Assembly: GCA_029932675.1 (NCBI GenBank)
Contig: JAOZPP010000025.1
Span: forward strand, 1-39,252
Direction of reading: 5' to 3'
Length of the DNA stretch: 39,252 nucleotides
DNA from: a bacterium
Lineage (GTDB): Bacteria > SM23-81 > DAOVCL01
Below are positions 16,779 through 24,783 of this stretch, piece by piece. How positions within the stretch are numbered: the first letter of the stretch is position 1; each line of letters starts with the position of its first letter. Under the pieces are notes generated by a model, which did not search any database, was not told the DNA's origin, and saw only the letters and a program-made list of their open reading frames with translations. The position numbers and the translations under genes are program-made.

Positions 16779-17690
16779 CTATCTGATGAAATCGATTAAG
16801 CTGGGGAGGAGTATCCTTCCCCCTAAGGCCAAAGTTGATTGGTAAATCATCTGTTGTTGTTGGAGGTCACCTATTTCTTTGATCATATCAGCGTCTTCAG
16901 TTTCGGAGAGAAGTTTGACGAGGTTCAAGTTCTCATCCTGAAGCCAGGAGAGGGCACCTTCCACCCTATTTGCCTTGGCTCCGATCTCACTTTGGGCAGT
17001 GATCACCTGATTAGCAGAGGTCTCCAACTCGTCCAAGAGATCGTTCACTTGATCTGGATCGTTCCCATTCAAGGCATCCCTCAAATCAATAAGGGTCTGG
17101 AATACGTCCACATCTTTGGTGAAGACATCATTCCCGGAGATGTTGATGGAGAGGGTAACCCCAGGCTCGATCTCCCGGAGGATCTCACCATCAAGCCCAA
17201 CTGGGTTGGAGGTGATGGCGGTGATCTCCCCGGTTACCGCATCCCGCGTGGCCATGTAGGGTTGGGTAGTAGTCTCCGTTCCCCCAAAGATGAATTTACC
17301 CTTAAATTTGGAATTGGAAATGGAGAGTACTGTCTCCAAGATTTGATTGACCTCTTGAGCCAAAGCCTTTCTGTCCTGGTCATTGAGGGTGCTGTCTGAA
17401 CCTTGAATTGCTATCCCCTTAGCTCGAGTGATGCCGGTCTGGAGGTTGTTTAGAACCGCATCGTTAAAATTTAACCAACTGCTGGCATCCTCTACGTTCC
17501 TTTGATATTGTTCATTTTGTTTCTCCAATAACCGGAGATGCAGTGCCTTAGTGGTGCCAATTGGATCATCTGAAGGGCGGTTTAACCTCCTTCCGGTAGA
17601 GAGCTTTTCCTGGATTTGGAGAAGCCTGGTCGCGCTCTTCTCCAAGTTAAGGAGAAATATTCGGGAGATCATATTGTTGGTAATTCGCAT
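16779..17690 (-). CDS. flgL: Flagellar hook-associated protein 3 (FlgL)
   Basis: Hook-filament junction protein, 303 residues. The N-terminus (MRITNNMISRIFLLNLEKS, then KLSTGRRLNRPSDDP) is the flagellin-type D0/D1 coiled-coil signature of FlgL, and the C-terminal helices (EVNQILETVLSISNS upstream; EIGDLQQQQMIYQSTLALG near the end) complete the coiled coil. It is exported by the flagellar type III apparatus and joins FlgK to the filament. It follows flgK after a 118-bp spacer with no clear terminator, so it is likely in the same transcript as flgN-flgK. The following MerR gene is 17 bp away. Confidence 0.93.
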   Translation of the reverse strand: MRITNNMISRIFLLNLEKSATRLLQIQEKLSTGRRLNRPSDDPIGTTKALHLRLLEKQNEQYQRNVEDASSWLNFNDAVLNNLQTGITRAKGIAIQGSDSTLNDQDRKALAQEVNQILETVLSISNSKFKGKFIFGGTETTTQPYMATRDAVTGEITAITSNPVGLDGEILREIEPGVTLSINISGNDVFTKDVDVFQTLIDLRDALNGNDPDQVNDLLDELETSANQVITAQSEIGAKANRVEGALSWLQDENLNLVKLLSETEDADMIKEIGDLQQQQMIYQSTLALGGRILLPSLIDFIR

Positions 17691-17808
17691 ATATACCTCC
17701 TCAAGGGGTTGTGGTCAATTCGTTGAGAACCGCCTCACGAGGGCTTATTCTAACAGGGGCTCCAAAGGATTTCACCCCCTCAATTCTTCATTCTCAATCC
17801 CTCTTCCC

Positions 17809-19191
17809 CTATACCCCCATCTGGTTTATGATCGTGTTCATCATCTCGTCCACTGTATTGATGATCCGGGCAGCCGCCTCAAAGGAGTGTTGGTAGTTTA
17901 TCATATTGGCCATCTCCTCATCTAAGGAGACTCCAGCTACAGATTGTCTATGGTTTTCCAGTTGGTTTTGCAACAATGAGGCATTTGTATAGTTTTGAGA
18001 TGCCTCCTGGCTAAGGATGCCCAAGTTTCCCATCATAGATTGATAGAAATCCCCAAAGGTGGCCGAGTTATCGTTCATAGTAAGCTGATTAGCCAGGTCG
18101 GAGATTGCTAAGGCATTGCTCCCGTTTCCGGGTGAACCATCGGTGGAGGCTGCTATGAGGGAAACGTCCTCATCAATTGTCTGTTCTACACCTATATCTG
18201 AGGAGTTGCTTCCTGAGAAGAAGTTCAGCCCTGTAGTCGAACCATCTAAGCCATAACCGGCAGAGTGTAGTGTGTTCACCTTGGAGATCAGGGTAGAGGC
18301 AAGGTTGTCTAAGTCCCCAATATATTCAGGTATCACCTCATCCCTTAGATCAATGAGCCCCTTGAGCTCCCCATCTGTAAGGCTGAGGACCTGCCCACCT
18401 CGACCATAGGAGACATCGAGAACCGCACCATAAGGGGTGGAACGAACAGATGTCCTCAGGCTTACGGTATTTACCCTCTCCACCAGGGAGTTCCCCGCTA
18501 GGGAGATGCTCACTGATCCATCATCAAGTTCTATAGTAGATATATCAGCTATCTTGGAAAGCTTGTCTATGAGGAGATCCCTCTGATCCCTTAAGTCATT
18601 GGCATTCTCCCCCCGGATCTCTATTCTGACAATTTGGCCATTTAGTTTAGCTATTCTTTGAGCCAATGAATTTATCTCCTCTACCCTCCCCGATATGGAC
18701 TGATTTATATCCTCCTGAACTCTCCTCAGCTTAGACCTCAAAAGATGGAAAGTGTTACAAAGGACTTTGGCCTTCTCCTTCACGTTCACCCTAGCCGCCA
18801 TATTCTCCGGATCGTTGGCCAGATCCTGCCAACTGCCCCAAAACTCAGCGAGGGCATTGTTCAAGCTGTTATCGGAGGGTTCATTGAAGATGGTCTCTAT
18901 TTCACTCAGAAACTTCTGCCGCTCCTCCCATTGCCCTACAGAGCTCATCTCCTCTCTCACCTGAAGATCAAGAAACTGATCCCGCATCCTCTGGATTTGG
19001 TCAACCTTTACTCCAGTGCCCAGTTGTCCAGGATTGAAATCAATGGGCAAGGTTGTAGTGAGGATCGGCCTCTGGCGAGAAAAGCCCGGCGTATTGGCGT
19101 TGGCCACATTGTGTCCAGTGACATTCATAGCCAGCCTATAGGCGATCAGGGCTCTCTTTCCGATGTCGAGTATACCCACCAGACCGCTCAT
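17809..19191 (-). CDS. flgK: Flagellar hook-associated protein 1 (FlgK)
   Basis: First hook-filament junction protein, 460 residues from the chosen start. The N-terminus MSGLVGILDIGKRALIAYRL, then NVTGHNVANANTPGFSRQRP is the FlgK/flagellar rod-hook signature, and the C-terminus (MANMINYQHSFEAAARIINT) is the matching D0 helix. A longer frame starting at 19281 adds 30 residues that are not FlgK-like and lie inside an inverted repeat. The ATG at 19191 has GAGGAG upstream and begins the conserved protein. Order flgN-flgK-flgL is standard, with FlgN as the export chaperone of FlgK and FlgL. Confidence 0.93.
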   Translation of the reverse strand: MSGLVGILDIGKRALIAYRLAMNVTGHNVANANTPGFSRQRPILTTTLPIDFNPGQLGTGVKVDQIQRMRDQFLDLQVREEMSSVGQWEERQKFLSEIETIFNEPSDNSLNNALAEFWGSWQDLANDPENMAARVNVKEKAKVLCNTFHLLRSKLRRVQEDINQSISGRVEEINSLAQRIAKLNGQIVRIEIRGENANDLRDQRDLLIDKLSKIADISTIELDDGSVSISLAGNSLVERVNTVSLRTSVRSTPYGAVLDVSYGRGGQVLSLTDGELKGLIDLRDEVIPEYIGDLDNLASTLISKVNTLHSAGYGLDGSTTGLNFFSGSNSSDIGVEQTIDEDVSLIAASTDGSPGNGSNALAISDLANQLTMNDNSATFGDFYQSMMGNLGILSQEASQNYTNASLLQNQLENHRQSVAGVSLDEEMANMINYQHSFEAAARIINTVDEMMNTIINQMGV

Positions 19192-19214
19192 CTTTCTCTC
19201 CTCTTTAAAGCCAG

Positions 19215-19300
19215 GCCCAAAGTCCGCAGGGGGCTCCTTTATAGAGGGGCCTAACCTTCGCAGTTTTTCCCCTGAATCCACGGGCCCCAGGACTTTGGGC
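19215..19300 (-). repeat. Long inverted repeat in the flgN-flgK gap
   Basis: GCCCAAAGTCC at 19215-19225 and GGACTTTGGGC at 19290-19300 are perfect 11-bp complements that enclose 64 bases. Inside, GGGGCC and GGCCCC arms can extend the fold. The structure begins at the base after the flgN stop and ends before the flgK ribosome binding site, so in the mRNA it forms the flgK leader. Confidence 0.6.
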
Positions 19301-19801
19301 CTAAGCTCTTCTATCTACAATTCTTCTCTTCACCCCCCTTGGGCTGATCCTCCCCTCTTGGCAGTAGAGGGTATCATCCCCCTCCCCAATCTTGGTCAAA
19401 AAGCTCACCTTTTTCTGAATAATCCTCAGAGAATTGGCCAAAAGAAGGGCATTGGTCCTATTTATGCTCTTTATCCTTTCCAGATATTGACGCAGCCTAT
19501 CCCCCATTTGCTTTAGCCTCGTGGAGTAAGGCTCTTCAAGATGGGGCAACAATTCTGAAAGGCTAAACCCCTCCCCCGGCAAATCCAGACTTTTACCTAT
19601 CTCTTCGGTGACCTTCACCCGTGCCCGCTCTACCTCCCTCAGTCGAGAAATCAGCTCCTCCTGTGCCCTGTTTTCCCGATTTAGGGAGTGGATATCCTCC
19701 GCAACCAGGGACTTCTTCTCCTCTTCGCAGAGAAGGAGAAGCCCTTTTAGCCTTTCTATCTCCTCCCCTAAGAGGTTGGTCAGATTCTCCAGTGGATCCA
19801 T
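19301..19801 (-). CDS. flgN: FlgN-like flagellar export chaperone
   Basis: Cytosolic protein of 166 residues, largely heptad-rich helix (ENLTNLLGEEIERLKGLLLL, then ISRLREVERARVKVTEEIG), matching the FlgN family in size, character and position directly before flgK and flgL, whose products it chaperones. Sequence motifs in this family are weak, so context carries much of the call. The ATG at 19801 has no Shine-Dalgarno sequence. It lies only about 8 bases after the -10 box of a sigma-28 promoter, so the mRNA may be leaderless. The conserved helical start supports this ATG. Confidence 0.8.
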   Translation of the reverse strand: MDPLENLTNLLGEEIERLKGLLLLCEEEKKSLVAEDIHSLNRENRAQEELISRLREVERARVKVTEEIGKSLDLPGEGFSLSELLPHLEEPYSTRLKQMGDRLRQYLERIKSINRTNALLLANSLRIIQKKVSFLTKIGEGDDTLYCQEGRISPRGVKRRIVDRRA

Positions 19802-19809
19802 CTTATTTT

Positions 19810-19837
19810 ATATCGGCAAAGTTAAAGGTTTCCTTTA
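19810..19837 (-). promoter_or_regulatory. Sigma-28 (FliA) promoter of flgN-flgK-flgL
   Basis: On the minus strand TAAA (19837-19834) and GCCGATAT (19817-19810) are separated by 16 bp. GCCGATAT is the sigma-28/sigma-D -10 element; the usual spacing is 15 bp from TAAA, so this is one base longer. The same 16-bp spacing occurs before the CheY-like gene, which supports both sites. Confidence 0.72.
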
Positions 19838-19903
19838 GACGTTTTTTGCTTTTCATAGAGAGAGCAAAGGGCTAATTTGGACCCTTCGCCTAACCAATAG
19901 ATC

Positions 19904-20017
19904 TTCCCTCCTGGGAGGGAAAGGAGGGCGAGGACCGGGGAGCAATCCCCCCAAGGGGAGGACTGCTGAGTACCGGAGGGGTGAAAGCCACTCTGGGGAA
20001 CTTGGCGAGCTGAGTTC
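19904..20017 (+). ncRNA. Structured intergenic element, copy A
   Basis: One of three related elements. Shared core, in order: CAATCC, 3 nt, CAAG, 3 nt, AGGA (19943-19962), then GAG and a CC...AGGG hairpin. In this copy the hairpins are TTCCCTCC/GGAGGGAA (19904-19921), CAATCC...GGACTG, CCGGAG...CTCTGG with an inner GGT-GAAA-GCC cap (19973-19996), and GAACT...AGTTC (19998-20017). The orientation matching the other copies is plus, opposite to flgJ and flgN, so it is not a leader of those genes if strand matters. Function and class unknown. Confidence 0.55.
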
Positions 20018-20052
20018 AATTATGGCTTCCTGCCGGTTCGCTCACAGAAGGG

Positions 20053-20082
20053 CCCTTGACAAAAGGTATGTAAAGTCAAGGG
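20053..20082 (-). other. Hairpin across the flgJ stop codon
   Basis: CCCTTGAC (20053-20060) and GTCAAGGG (20075-20082) form a perfect 8-bp inverted repeat, and the flgJ stop codon lies in one arm. No T-run follows, so it is more likely to stabilise the end of the upstream flagellar mRNA than to terminate strongly. Confidence 0.4.
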
Positions 20083-20873
20083 GATGGATAGATCAGATCA
20101 AAGAGAGTTTTGTAGTTCAATACCCCCTTCACATATTCCCTTGTTTCCTTTATGGGGGGGAGGGAACCATACTTTTTCACCACCTGAGGACCGGCATTAT
20201 AGGCTGCTAAGGCCTTCTGGAGATCCCCGTCAAATCCATCGATGAGCAGCCTTAGGTATTTACATCCGCCTCTTATATTCTCTTCAGGGTTGAAAGGATC
20301 AATCACCCCTAACTCCTTGCTTGTCCCGTCCAAAAGTTGCATAAGTCCCTTAGCTCCTTTGGGAGATAAGGCCCGCGGCTCTCCCCCGGATTCCTGGACT
20401 ATAATTGCCCTTATTAGATTGGGGCTCAGATTATGAGATGTAGCAGTATCAATGATCAGATGGTCATACCTCCTCAGCCTATTGAGAGCCCCCAATGGGA
20501 TCTTTGACTCAAGGGGTTCCCTATACGCCTGAAGAAGGACTCCTTGTGACCAGAGGGGGAGATTGCTCCTTTTTACCCCAACCACCCCCTCTCCCCTCAT
20601 GGTTTCCCTGAGGAGGGAAGAAAGGCCTAAACCTTCCCTTTTAGATAGTTCAATAGCCAGATTTTGATCGATAATATCAGTGAGGATCCCCTCCCCAATT
20701 CCACCTTCCAGAAGGCCGGATTTGGGTATGGTTTTCCTCATAATTTTCAGTAGATAGGAGAGAAAAAGTGAGTCAAACTCCTTACAGACACTCTCTATTT
20801 TTCCTTCATTTCTTCCTTTCCAGGCAGGTGGTGAAGTATGGAAAGAAGCTATATGATTCACTCCCTTGTTCAT
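20076..20873 (-). CDS. flgJ: FlgJ-like rod protein fused to a lytic transglycosylase
   Basis: A 265-residue protein with two parts. Residues about 25-95 match the rod-binding FlgJ domain (EFDSLFLSYLLKIMRKTI, then GEGILTDIIDQNLAIELSKR). Residues about 140-262 are an SLT lytic transglycosylase with catalytic Glu in IIVQESGGEP, then GAKGLMQL and ALAAYNAGP. It would open peptidoglycan so that the rod can pass. Classic enterobacterial FlgJ carries an unrelated glucosaminidase domain instead; the SLT fusion is known in several other phyla. Its ATG overlaps the flgI stop (ATGA), and a hairpin covers its own stop codon. Confidence 0.88.
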   Translation of the reverse strand: MNKGVNHIASFHTSPPAWKGRNEGKIESVCKEFDSLFLSYLLKIMRKTIPKSGLLEGGIGEGILTDIIDQNLAIELSKREGLGLSSLLRETMRGEGVVGVKRSNLPLWSQGVLLQAYREPLESKIPLGALNRLRRYDHLIIDTATSHNLSPNLIRAIIVQESGGEPRALSPKGAKGLMQLLDGTSKELGVIDPFNPEENIRGGCKYLRLLIDGFDGDLQKALAAYNAGPQVVKKYGSLPPIKETREYVKGVLNYKTLFDLIYPSP

Positions 20874-22000
20874 ATTATCACCAGCTTGGCATGTAAGGCT
20901 CCCGCTTTTTTTAAAGCTTGAAAAATAGTAATTATATCCCTGGGGCTTAGACCCAAGGTATTCAAAGCGTCCGCTACCTCCCCTACTGTTGTGCTTGGTG
21001 GAAGGGAGTATAGCTTCCCTCCCTGCTCAGAAAGGGCACCTTGCGGTTGAGTAAATATGGCAGTCTGACCCAGAGAAAACGGTTTCGGCTGGGAGACAAG
21101 GGTCTGGGAAGCTATCTCAATCTTTAAGCCCTTATGGGCTATGGCAACTGGTGAAATTTCCACATTTTCTCCCACCACCACTGTCCCCGTTCGCTCATCT
21201 ATAACAACCTTGGCCGGGGCATCAGGAACGACCCGCAAATTCTCCAGTTGGGAGACAAAGCCAACCACTATCTTCCCCCTGGTAGAATCTTGGGGAACCT
21301 TCACCTCCACTGAACAAGCATCCTGGGGGGTTGCCGTTCCCTCTCCCATCTGCTTGTTGATTGCCTGAGCTACCCGGTATGCTGAGGTAAAGTCAGGCTG
21401 ATATAGGCAGATATAGATCACCCCTTCTTTATAGAAACCTTCTGGTGGGCTTTTCCTCACTAATCCCCCATTGGGAATCCTTCCCACAGTAGCTAACCTA
21501 TACCTATAAGGAAGATGAACCAGAGAGACCGGTCCCACCCGGCCTGTGGAGATGGGCCCCTGTGCAGTGATCCATACCTCTCCGTCCGGCCCACGCAACG
21601 GGGTGAGCAACAAGGTGCCTCCATCAAGCCCTTTGGCATCTCCCAGGGAAGATACGGTCACATCCACCCTATTCCCCTTCTTCACATAGGGAGGAAGGGT
21701 GGCAGTAACCATAACCGCGGCTACATTCTTAGCCTCCAGGTTGGGTTGCGAGATACTTATCCCCATTCGTTTCAACATATTGATTATGGTCTGGACAGTA
21801 AATACTGTTCTCCGGCTATCCCCTGTCCCCTTAAGGCCGACCACCAAGCCATAACCAATCAACTGCTCCTCATCCGGCCCTCTGATCTCCGCTATATCCT
21901 TTATCCTGGTAGAGTAAGTCAGAGAAGAGAAGGCAAAGAGGGATAACCATATCAAGAGAGACATTCTCAGAAAGTAATTTTTCCTCTTAGTATTCAACAT
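20870..22000 (-). CDS. flgI: Flagellar P-ring protein FlgI
   Basis: Periplasmic P-ring subunit, 376 residues, normal length. After a signal peptide (ending near SLTYS) comes the conserved start TRIKDIAEIRGPDEEQLIGYGLVVGL-like block, GTGDSRRT, VAAVMVTATLPPYVKKGNRVDVTVSSLGDA and the C-terminal GEVADALNTLGLSPRDIITIFQALKKAGAL. All are hallmarks of FlgI. It sits in the order flgA-flgH-flgI-flgJ with a 4-bp overlap with flgJ. A P ring implies a periplasm and peptidoglycan of the Gram-negative type. Confidence 0.96.
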   Translation of the reverse strand: MLNTKRKNYFLRMSLLIWLSLFAFSSLTYSTRIKDIAEIRGPDEEQLIGYGLVVGLKGTGDSRRTVFTVQTIINMLKRMGISISQPNLEAKNVAAVMVTATLPPYVKKGNRVDVTVSSLGDAKGLDGGTLLLTPLRGPDGEVWITAQGPISTGRVGPVSLVHLPYRYRLATVGRIPNGGLVRKSPPEGFYKEGVIYICLYQPDFTSAYRVAQAINKQMGEGTATPQDACSVEVKVPQDSTRGKIVVGFVSQLENLRVVPDAPAKVVIDERTGTVVVGENVEISPVAIAHKGLKIEIASQTLVSQPKPFSLGQTAIFTQPQGALSEQGGKLYSLPPSTTVGEVADALNTLGLSPRDIITIFQALKKAGALHAKLVII

Positions 22001-22038
22001 TTCTGCCTTTAAACCTGTGTCACAAATGAATTATCCAA

Positions 22039-22617
22039 CTAAAAGAACCAATCGAGGATCCTGAGGAATATACCCTTCTTTTGCCCAGCGTCGATTGCCC
22101 CTTTCCCCTTGTATCCAATTTGAGCATCGGCTACATAGATGGAGAGGACTGTGTTATCTGGTCCTATATCCTCAGGTCTCACTAACCCTTTAAGGGTTAT
22201 CTCCTCCTTATCCTGATTCACCTGAACCGTCTTCTTCCCCTCAATCCGCAAATCTCCATTGGGCAGGATCTCCACTACGCGGGTAGTTATTGTGGCCCAG
22301 AGTTTTCCCTGACGCGAGGTTCTGCCCACCCCATCATGCCTATTCTTGTAGTCCACCCCCCCGGAGAAGAGGGGGATGAAATCCAAAACCCCTGTCCCTC
22401 CACCGGAGGCAGAGATCTCGTCCTTCTTTTGCGTGTAGGTTCTTGCCGTTCTGGAGGCCGAAGATTGTTCAGTGATCAAGACAGTAAGGATATCCCCCAC
22501 CCTCTGTGCCCTCCTATCGGTGTAGAGGGAATATGAGGGAACAGTAAGGGAATCCCCTTTCCCCAATTGGGGTAAGAGGAGGAGGAAAGTCAAAATTATG
22601 GGTAAAAATCTACTCAC
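22039..22617 (-). CDS. flgH: Flagellar L-ring protein FlgH lacking a lipobox
   Basis: Outer-membrane L-ring subunit of 192 residues, near the shorter end of the family. The conserved core is present: SLYTDRRAQRVGDILTVLITEQSSAS, then GKLWATITTRVVEILPNGDLRIEGKKTVQVN and LVRPEDIGPDNTV. Most FlgH proteins are lipoproteins with a cysteine at the signal cleavage site. Here the signal peptide reads LLLLPQLGKGDS with no cysteine, so acylation is unlikely. The gene begins 12 bp after flgA and ends 38 bp before flgI. Confidence 0.94.
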   Translation of the reverse strand: MSRFLPIILTFLLLLPQLGKGDSLTVPSYSLYTDRRAQRVGDILTVLITEQSSASRTARTYTQKKDEISASGGGTGVLDFIPLFSGGVDYKNRHDGVGRTSRQGKLWATITTRVVEILPNGDLRIEGKKTVQVNQDKEEITLKGLVRPEDIGPDNTVLSIYVADAQIGYKGKGAIDAGQKKGIFLRILDWFF

Positions 22618-22629
22618 CCCATCTCCTAA

Positions 22630-23319
22630 TCAATTGAGGATTTGAACCTCGCCCTTCTCAATCCTGGCTGAAAGCCTCTTACCAGAAGCTAAGACCCTAA
22701 CCCTAATTACATCCCCTTCCCAACCATCCTCCAGCGCTTTGCCCTTCGTCCTTAGAGAAAAACCTGGATGTTTCAAGCTGAGTTCTACTACTTGCCCTTT
22801 CCCTACCAACGGGGGAACCTCCACCAAATCGGCGGTAACGACTTCCCCCCGATTGATACCTCTTTTTGCCCTCTTGCCAACAACTTCCTCCAAATTTCTC
22901 AAAGGATGCCGAATGAAGGGAGGTATCTCCCTCTCCTCCCAAGCCACCTTATCCTCGGTAAGGACCTCGTATCTCTTGATCAACTTAGTAGCCACCAGGA
23001 CCTTCCCCACCTCCCTTACTCTCACAATCAGTGGAACCTCCTTGACCAGCACCCCCTGAGAAAAGGCTCTCAATTTCACCAGATAGGTACCCAGGTAACT
23101 CTTCCGGGAGGAAGGAACAACCTGTAACTCCCATCCCGTATCGATATCTTGGGGGATATTTAAAACCTCCACCTGGAACTTATCCTCCCCTCCACCAAGT
23201 CGATTCATGATATAAGTCCTTACCAACGAGGCTATTTGCCCCTGAGGGAGATAACTCGCCTGGACCGTAAGGCCTGGAGAAAGGAGAACAAAAAGAATGA
23301 TACTAAAAAATTTCCTCAT
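22630..23319 (-). CDS. flgA: Flagellar P-ring assembly chaperone FlgA
   Basis: Periplasmic chaperone for P-ring formation, 229 residues. A signal peptide (1-21) is followed by a variable N-terminal half and a SAF domain at about 105-165 (VLVATKLIKRYEVLTEDKVAWEE, then LEEVVGKRAKRGINRGEVV) and the C-terminal barrel (GQVVELSLKHPGFSLRTKGKALEDG). These are the FlgA features. The ATG overlaps the flgG stop codon by 4 bp, so it is translationally coupled to flgG. Confidence 0.92.
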   Translation of the reverse strand: MRKFFSIILFVLLSPGLTVQASYLPQGQIASLVRTYIMNRLGGGEDKFQVEVLNIPQDIDTGWELQVVPSSRKSYLGTYLVKLRAFSQGVLVKEVPLIVRVREVGKVLVATKLIKRYEVLTEDKVAWEEREIPPFIRHPLRNLEEVVGKRAKRGINRGEVVTADLVEVPPLVGKGQVVELSLKHPGFSLRTKGKALEDGWEGDVIRVRVLASGKRLSARIEKGEVQILN

Positions 23320-24095
23320 CTGGAAAGCCTATTGATAAGGGAGAGCATAGTGTCGGAGGCTTGGATGACCTTACTGTTTATCTCATAGGCTCTTTGTGCC
23401 ATTATCATAGCCACCATCTCATCCACTATATCCACATTGGATGCCTCCAGTTGTCCCTGAGATAGCTGACCCATCCCCTCCTGGGTAGGTTCCTCCAGAA
23501 AGGCTTCCCCAGAAGCAACAGTGGGCAGGTAAAGGTTTCTCCCAATAGACTGGAGGCCCCCTGGGTTGATGAATTTGGCCAAAGTAATTTGCCCTAATTC
23601 TTCAGGTTCTGACTCTCCCACTAAGGTAACTGAGACCTTCCCATCAGGTGAGATAGAGATCCCCGCAGCCTCTGGAGGTATGGTGAGCTCAGGGTAAAGG
23701 AGGTAACCATCAGAGGTAACGATCCGCCCCTCTCCATCGAGTTTAAAGGAACCATCCCTGGTATAGGCTAAGGAACCATCAGGCATAAGCACCTGAAAGA
23801 ACCCCCTCCCTTCTATCATCAAATCCAGGGGATTCCCAGTTTGAACTATCTTCCCCTGAGAGAAGTCACGGGTAGTGGCACTCACCCTGGTCCCATTTCC
23901 TACCTGAATTAAAAAGGGACCCCTTTCGCCTTCTTGTCCCCCCTGGCCATAGTGCTGGTAGAAGAGGTCCTCAAAGCTAACCCGGCTCTTCTTGAAACCC
24001 GTTGTGTTCACATTGGCCAGGTTGTTGGCCACAACATCTACACAGAGCTCTTGAGCGGACATTCCGGTTGCCGCTGTTAACATTGCCTTTAACAT
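23316..24095 (-). CDS. flgG: Flagellar distal rod protein FlgG
   Basis: Axial distal-rod subunit, 259 residues, typical length. The N-terminal motif LTAATGMSAQELCVDVVANNLANVNTTGFKK, the central NPLDLMIEGRGFFQVLMPDG and the C-terminal LEASNVDIVDEMVAMIMAQRAYEINSKVIQ are diagnostic for FlgG rather than other rod or hook proteins. It is the first gene of a five-gene rod and ring operon (flgG-A-H-I-J) and follows a sigma-54 promoter at 24161-24176. A GGAGG lies upstream of the ATG. Confidence 0.95.
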   Translation of the reverse strand: MLKAMLTAATGMSAQELCVDVVANNLANVNTTGFKKSRVSFEDLFYQHYGQGGQEGERGPFLIQVGNGTRVSATTRDFSQGKIVQTGNPLDLMIEGRGFFQVLMPDGSLAYTRDGSFKLDGEGRIVTSDGYLLYPELTIPPEAAGISISPDGKVSVTLVGESEPEELGQITLAKFINPGGLQSIGRNLYLPTVASGEAFLEEPTQEGMGQLSQGQLEASNVDIVDEMVAMIMAQRAYEINSKVIQASDTMLSLINRLSR

Positions 24096-24160
24096 AACCC
24101 ATCCTCCTGCTGATCTTTGACCTTAACCCTCCCTTGCGGGTTGAACTCATCAGGAGATTT

Positions 24161-24176
24161 AGCAAATCTTATGCCA
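24161..24176 (-). promoter_or_regulatory. Sigma-54 (RpoN) promoter of the flgG operon
   Basis: The minus strand reads TGGCATAAGATTTGCT, which keeps the -24 TGGCA and the -12 TTGCT with the invariant GG-to-GC spacing of sigma-54 promoters. Transcription would start about 12 bases after the GC, giving a leader of roughly 55 nt before flgG. Sigma-54 with a bacterial enhancer-binding protein controls middle flagellar genes in many bacteria. Only about 30 bp separate it from the upstream terminator, so enhancer sites must be elsewhere. Confidence 0.75.
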
Positions 24177-24201
24177 CTTAAGATGGTGGTCCCTAAAAGA
24201 C

Positions 24202-24236
24202 AAAAAAGGGGATGAAATCCTATCGATTCCATCCCC
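24202..24236 (-). terminator. Terminator after cheX
   Basis: GGGGATGAAATC (24208-24219) and GATTCCATCCCC (24225-24236) form a 12-bp stem with one A-C mismatch and a 5-nt loop. On the minus strand the stem is followed by six T residues (24207-24202). It separates the CheY/CheX transcript from the flgG operon. Confidence 0.85.
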
Positions 24237-24308
24237 TACAAAATCTTAGGCAAGGGTAAAAGGTCACTTCCTGAGGAAAGCTTTTCCTAAAGAGGAACTT
24301 TTTTCCGT

Positions 24309-24770
24309 TTATCTCTGCAGGCTAACCTCAACAAAGAACTTCTCCTTTCCTACTGTAAATGGAAGTAAGGCTGCTTCTCCGTCCATTTTCGTCTCCATAG
24401 TATAGTCCTCCCCGGCAATTACGGCGGGTATAGAGATATCGAAGGCAATACCGCTCTTGAATAGCTTAGTCTTTGCCCCTCCGGCCACCATATTGGCTAT
24501 CTCCCCAACTGCATCTTCCACATCTTCATTGATCTCTTCTATATCCTCCTCCAGGATATTTGAGGCAACCTTAGCAGCCATCTTCTTGTCAAAGTGAATG
24601 GTAATGGTCCCTTTTACCTTCCCCGCTATTCCCACAATCCCCGAAATGCCGCCATTTAGAGGAGCCTTGTCACCGTGAATTGGCTCATCGGGTACTGGAT
24701 CCATGGAGACCATCGTTTGAAATACATCTAAGGTCGTATCTCTAACTGCTTGAATGAGTTTGTTATCCAT
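24309..24770 (-). CDS. cheX: CheX-type chemotaxis phosphatase
   Basis: Probable CheY-P phosphatase of the CheC/CheX family, 153 residues, the usual CheX length. The catalytic E-x2-N signature is visible as GEIANMVAGGAK near residues 86-97. The flanking fold matches the family: GISGIVGIAGKVKGTITIHF at the N-terminal half and FDISIPAVIAGEDY later. It starts 13 bp after the double-REC gene behind GGAGG, in the same transcript, so its substrate is likely that CheY-like protein or the cell's main CheY. No CheA, CheW or receptor gene is in the window. Confidence 0.85.
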   Translation of the reverse strand: MDNKLIQAVRDTTLDVFQTMVSMDPVPDEPIHGDKAPLNGGISGIVGIAGKVKGTITIHFDKKMAAKVASNILEEDIEEINEDVEDAVGEIANMVAGGAKTKLFKSGIAFDISIPAVIAGEDYTMETKMDGEAALLPFTVGKEKFFVEVSLQR

Positions 24771-24783
24771 ATAAGCCTCCGTC

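Noticed and set aside
19192-19281. Longer N-terminus for FlgK
   Set aside because: The extra 30 residues are not FlgK-like and correspond to the inverted repeat; a good ribosome binding site precedes the ATG at 19191.
19904-20017. Known riboswitch (cobalamin, FMN, c-di-GMP, SAM, lysine, TPP) for the three-copy element
   Set aside because: The core does not contain the conserved sequence blocks of these classes as I know them; left unassigned.
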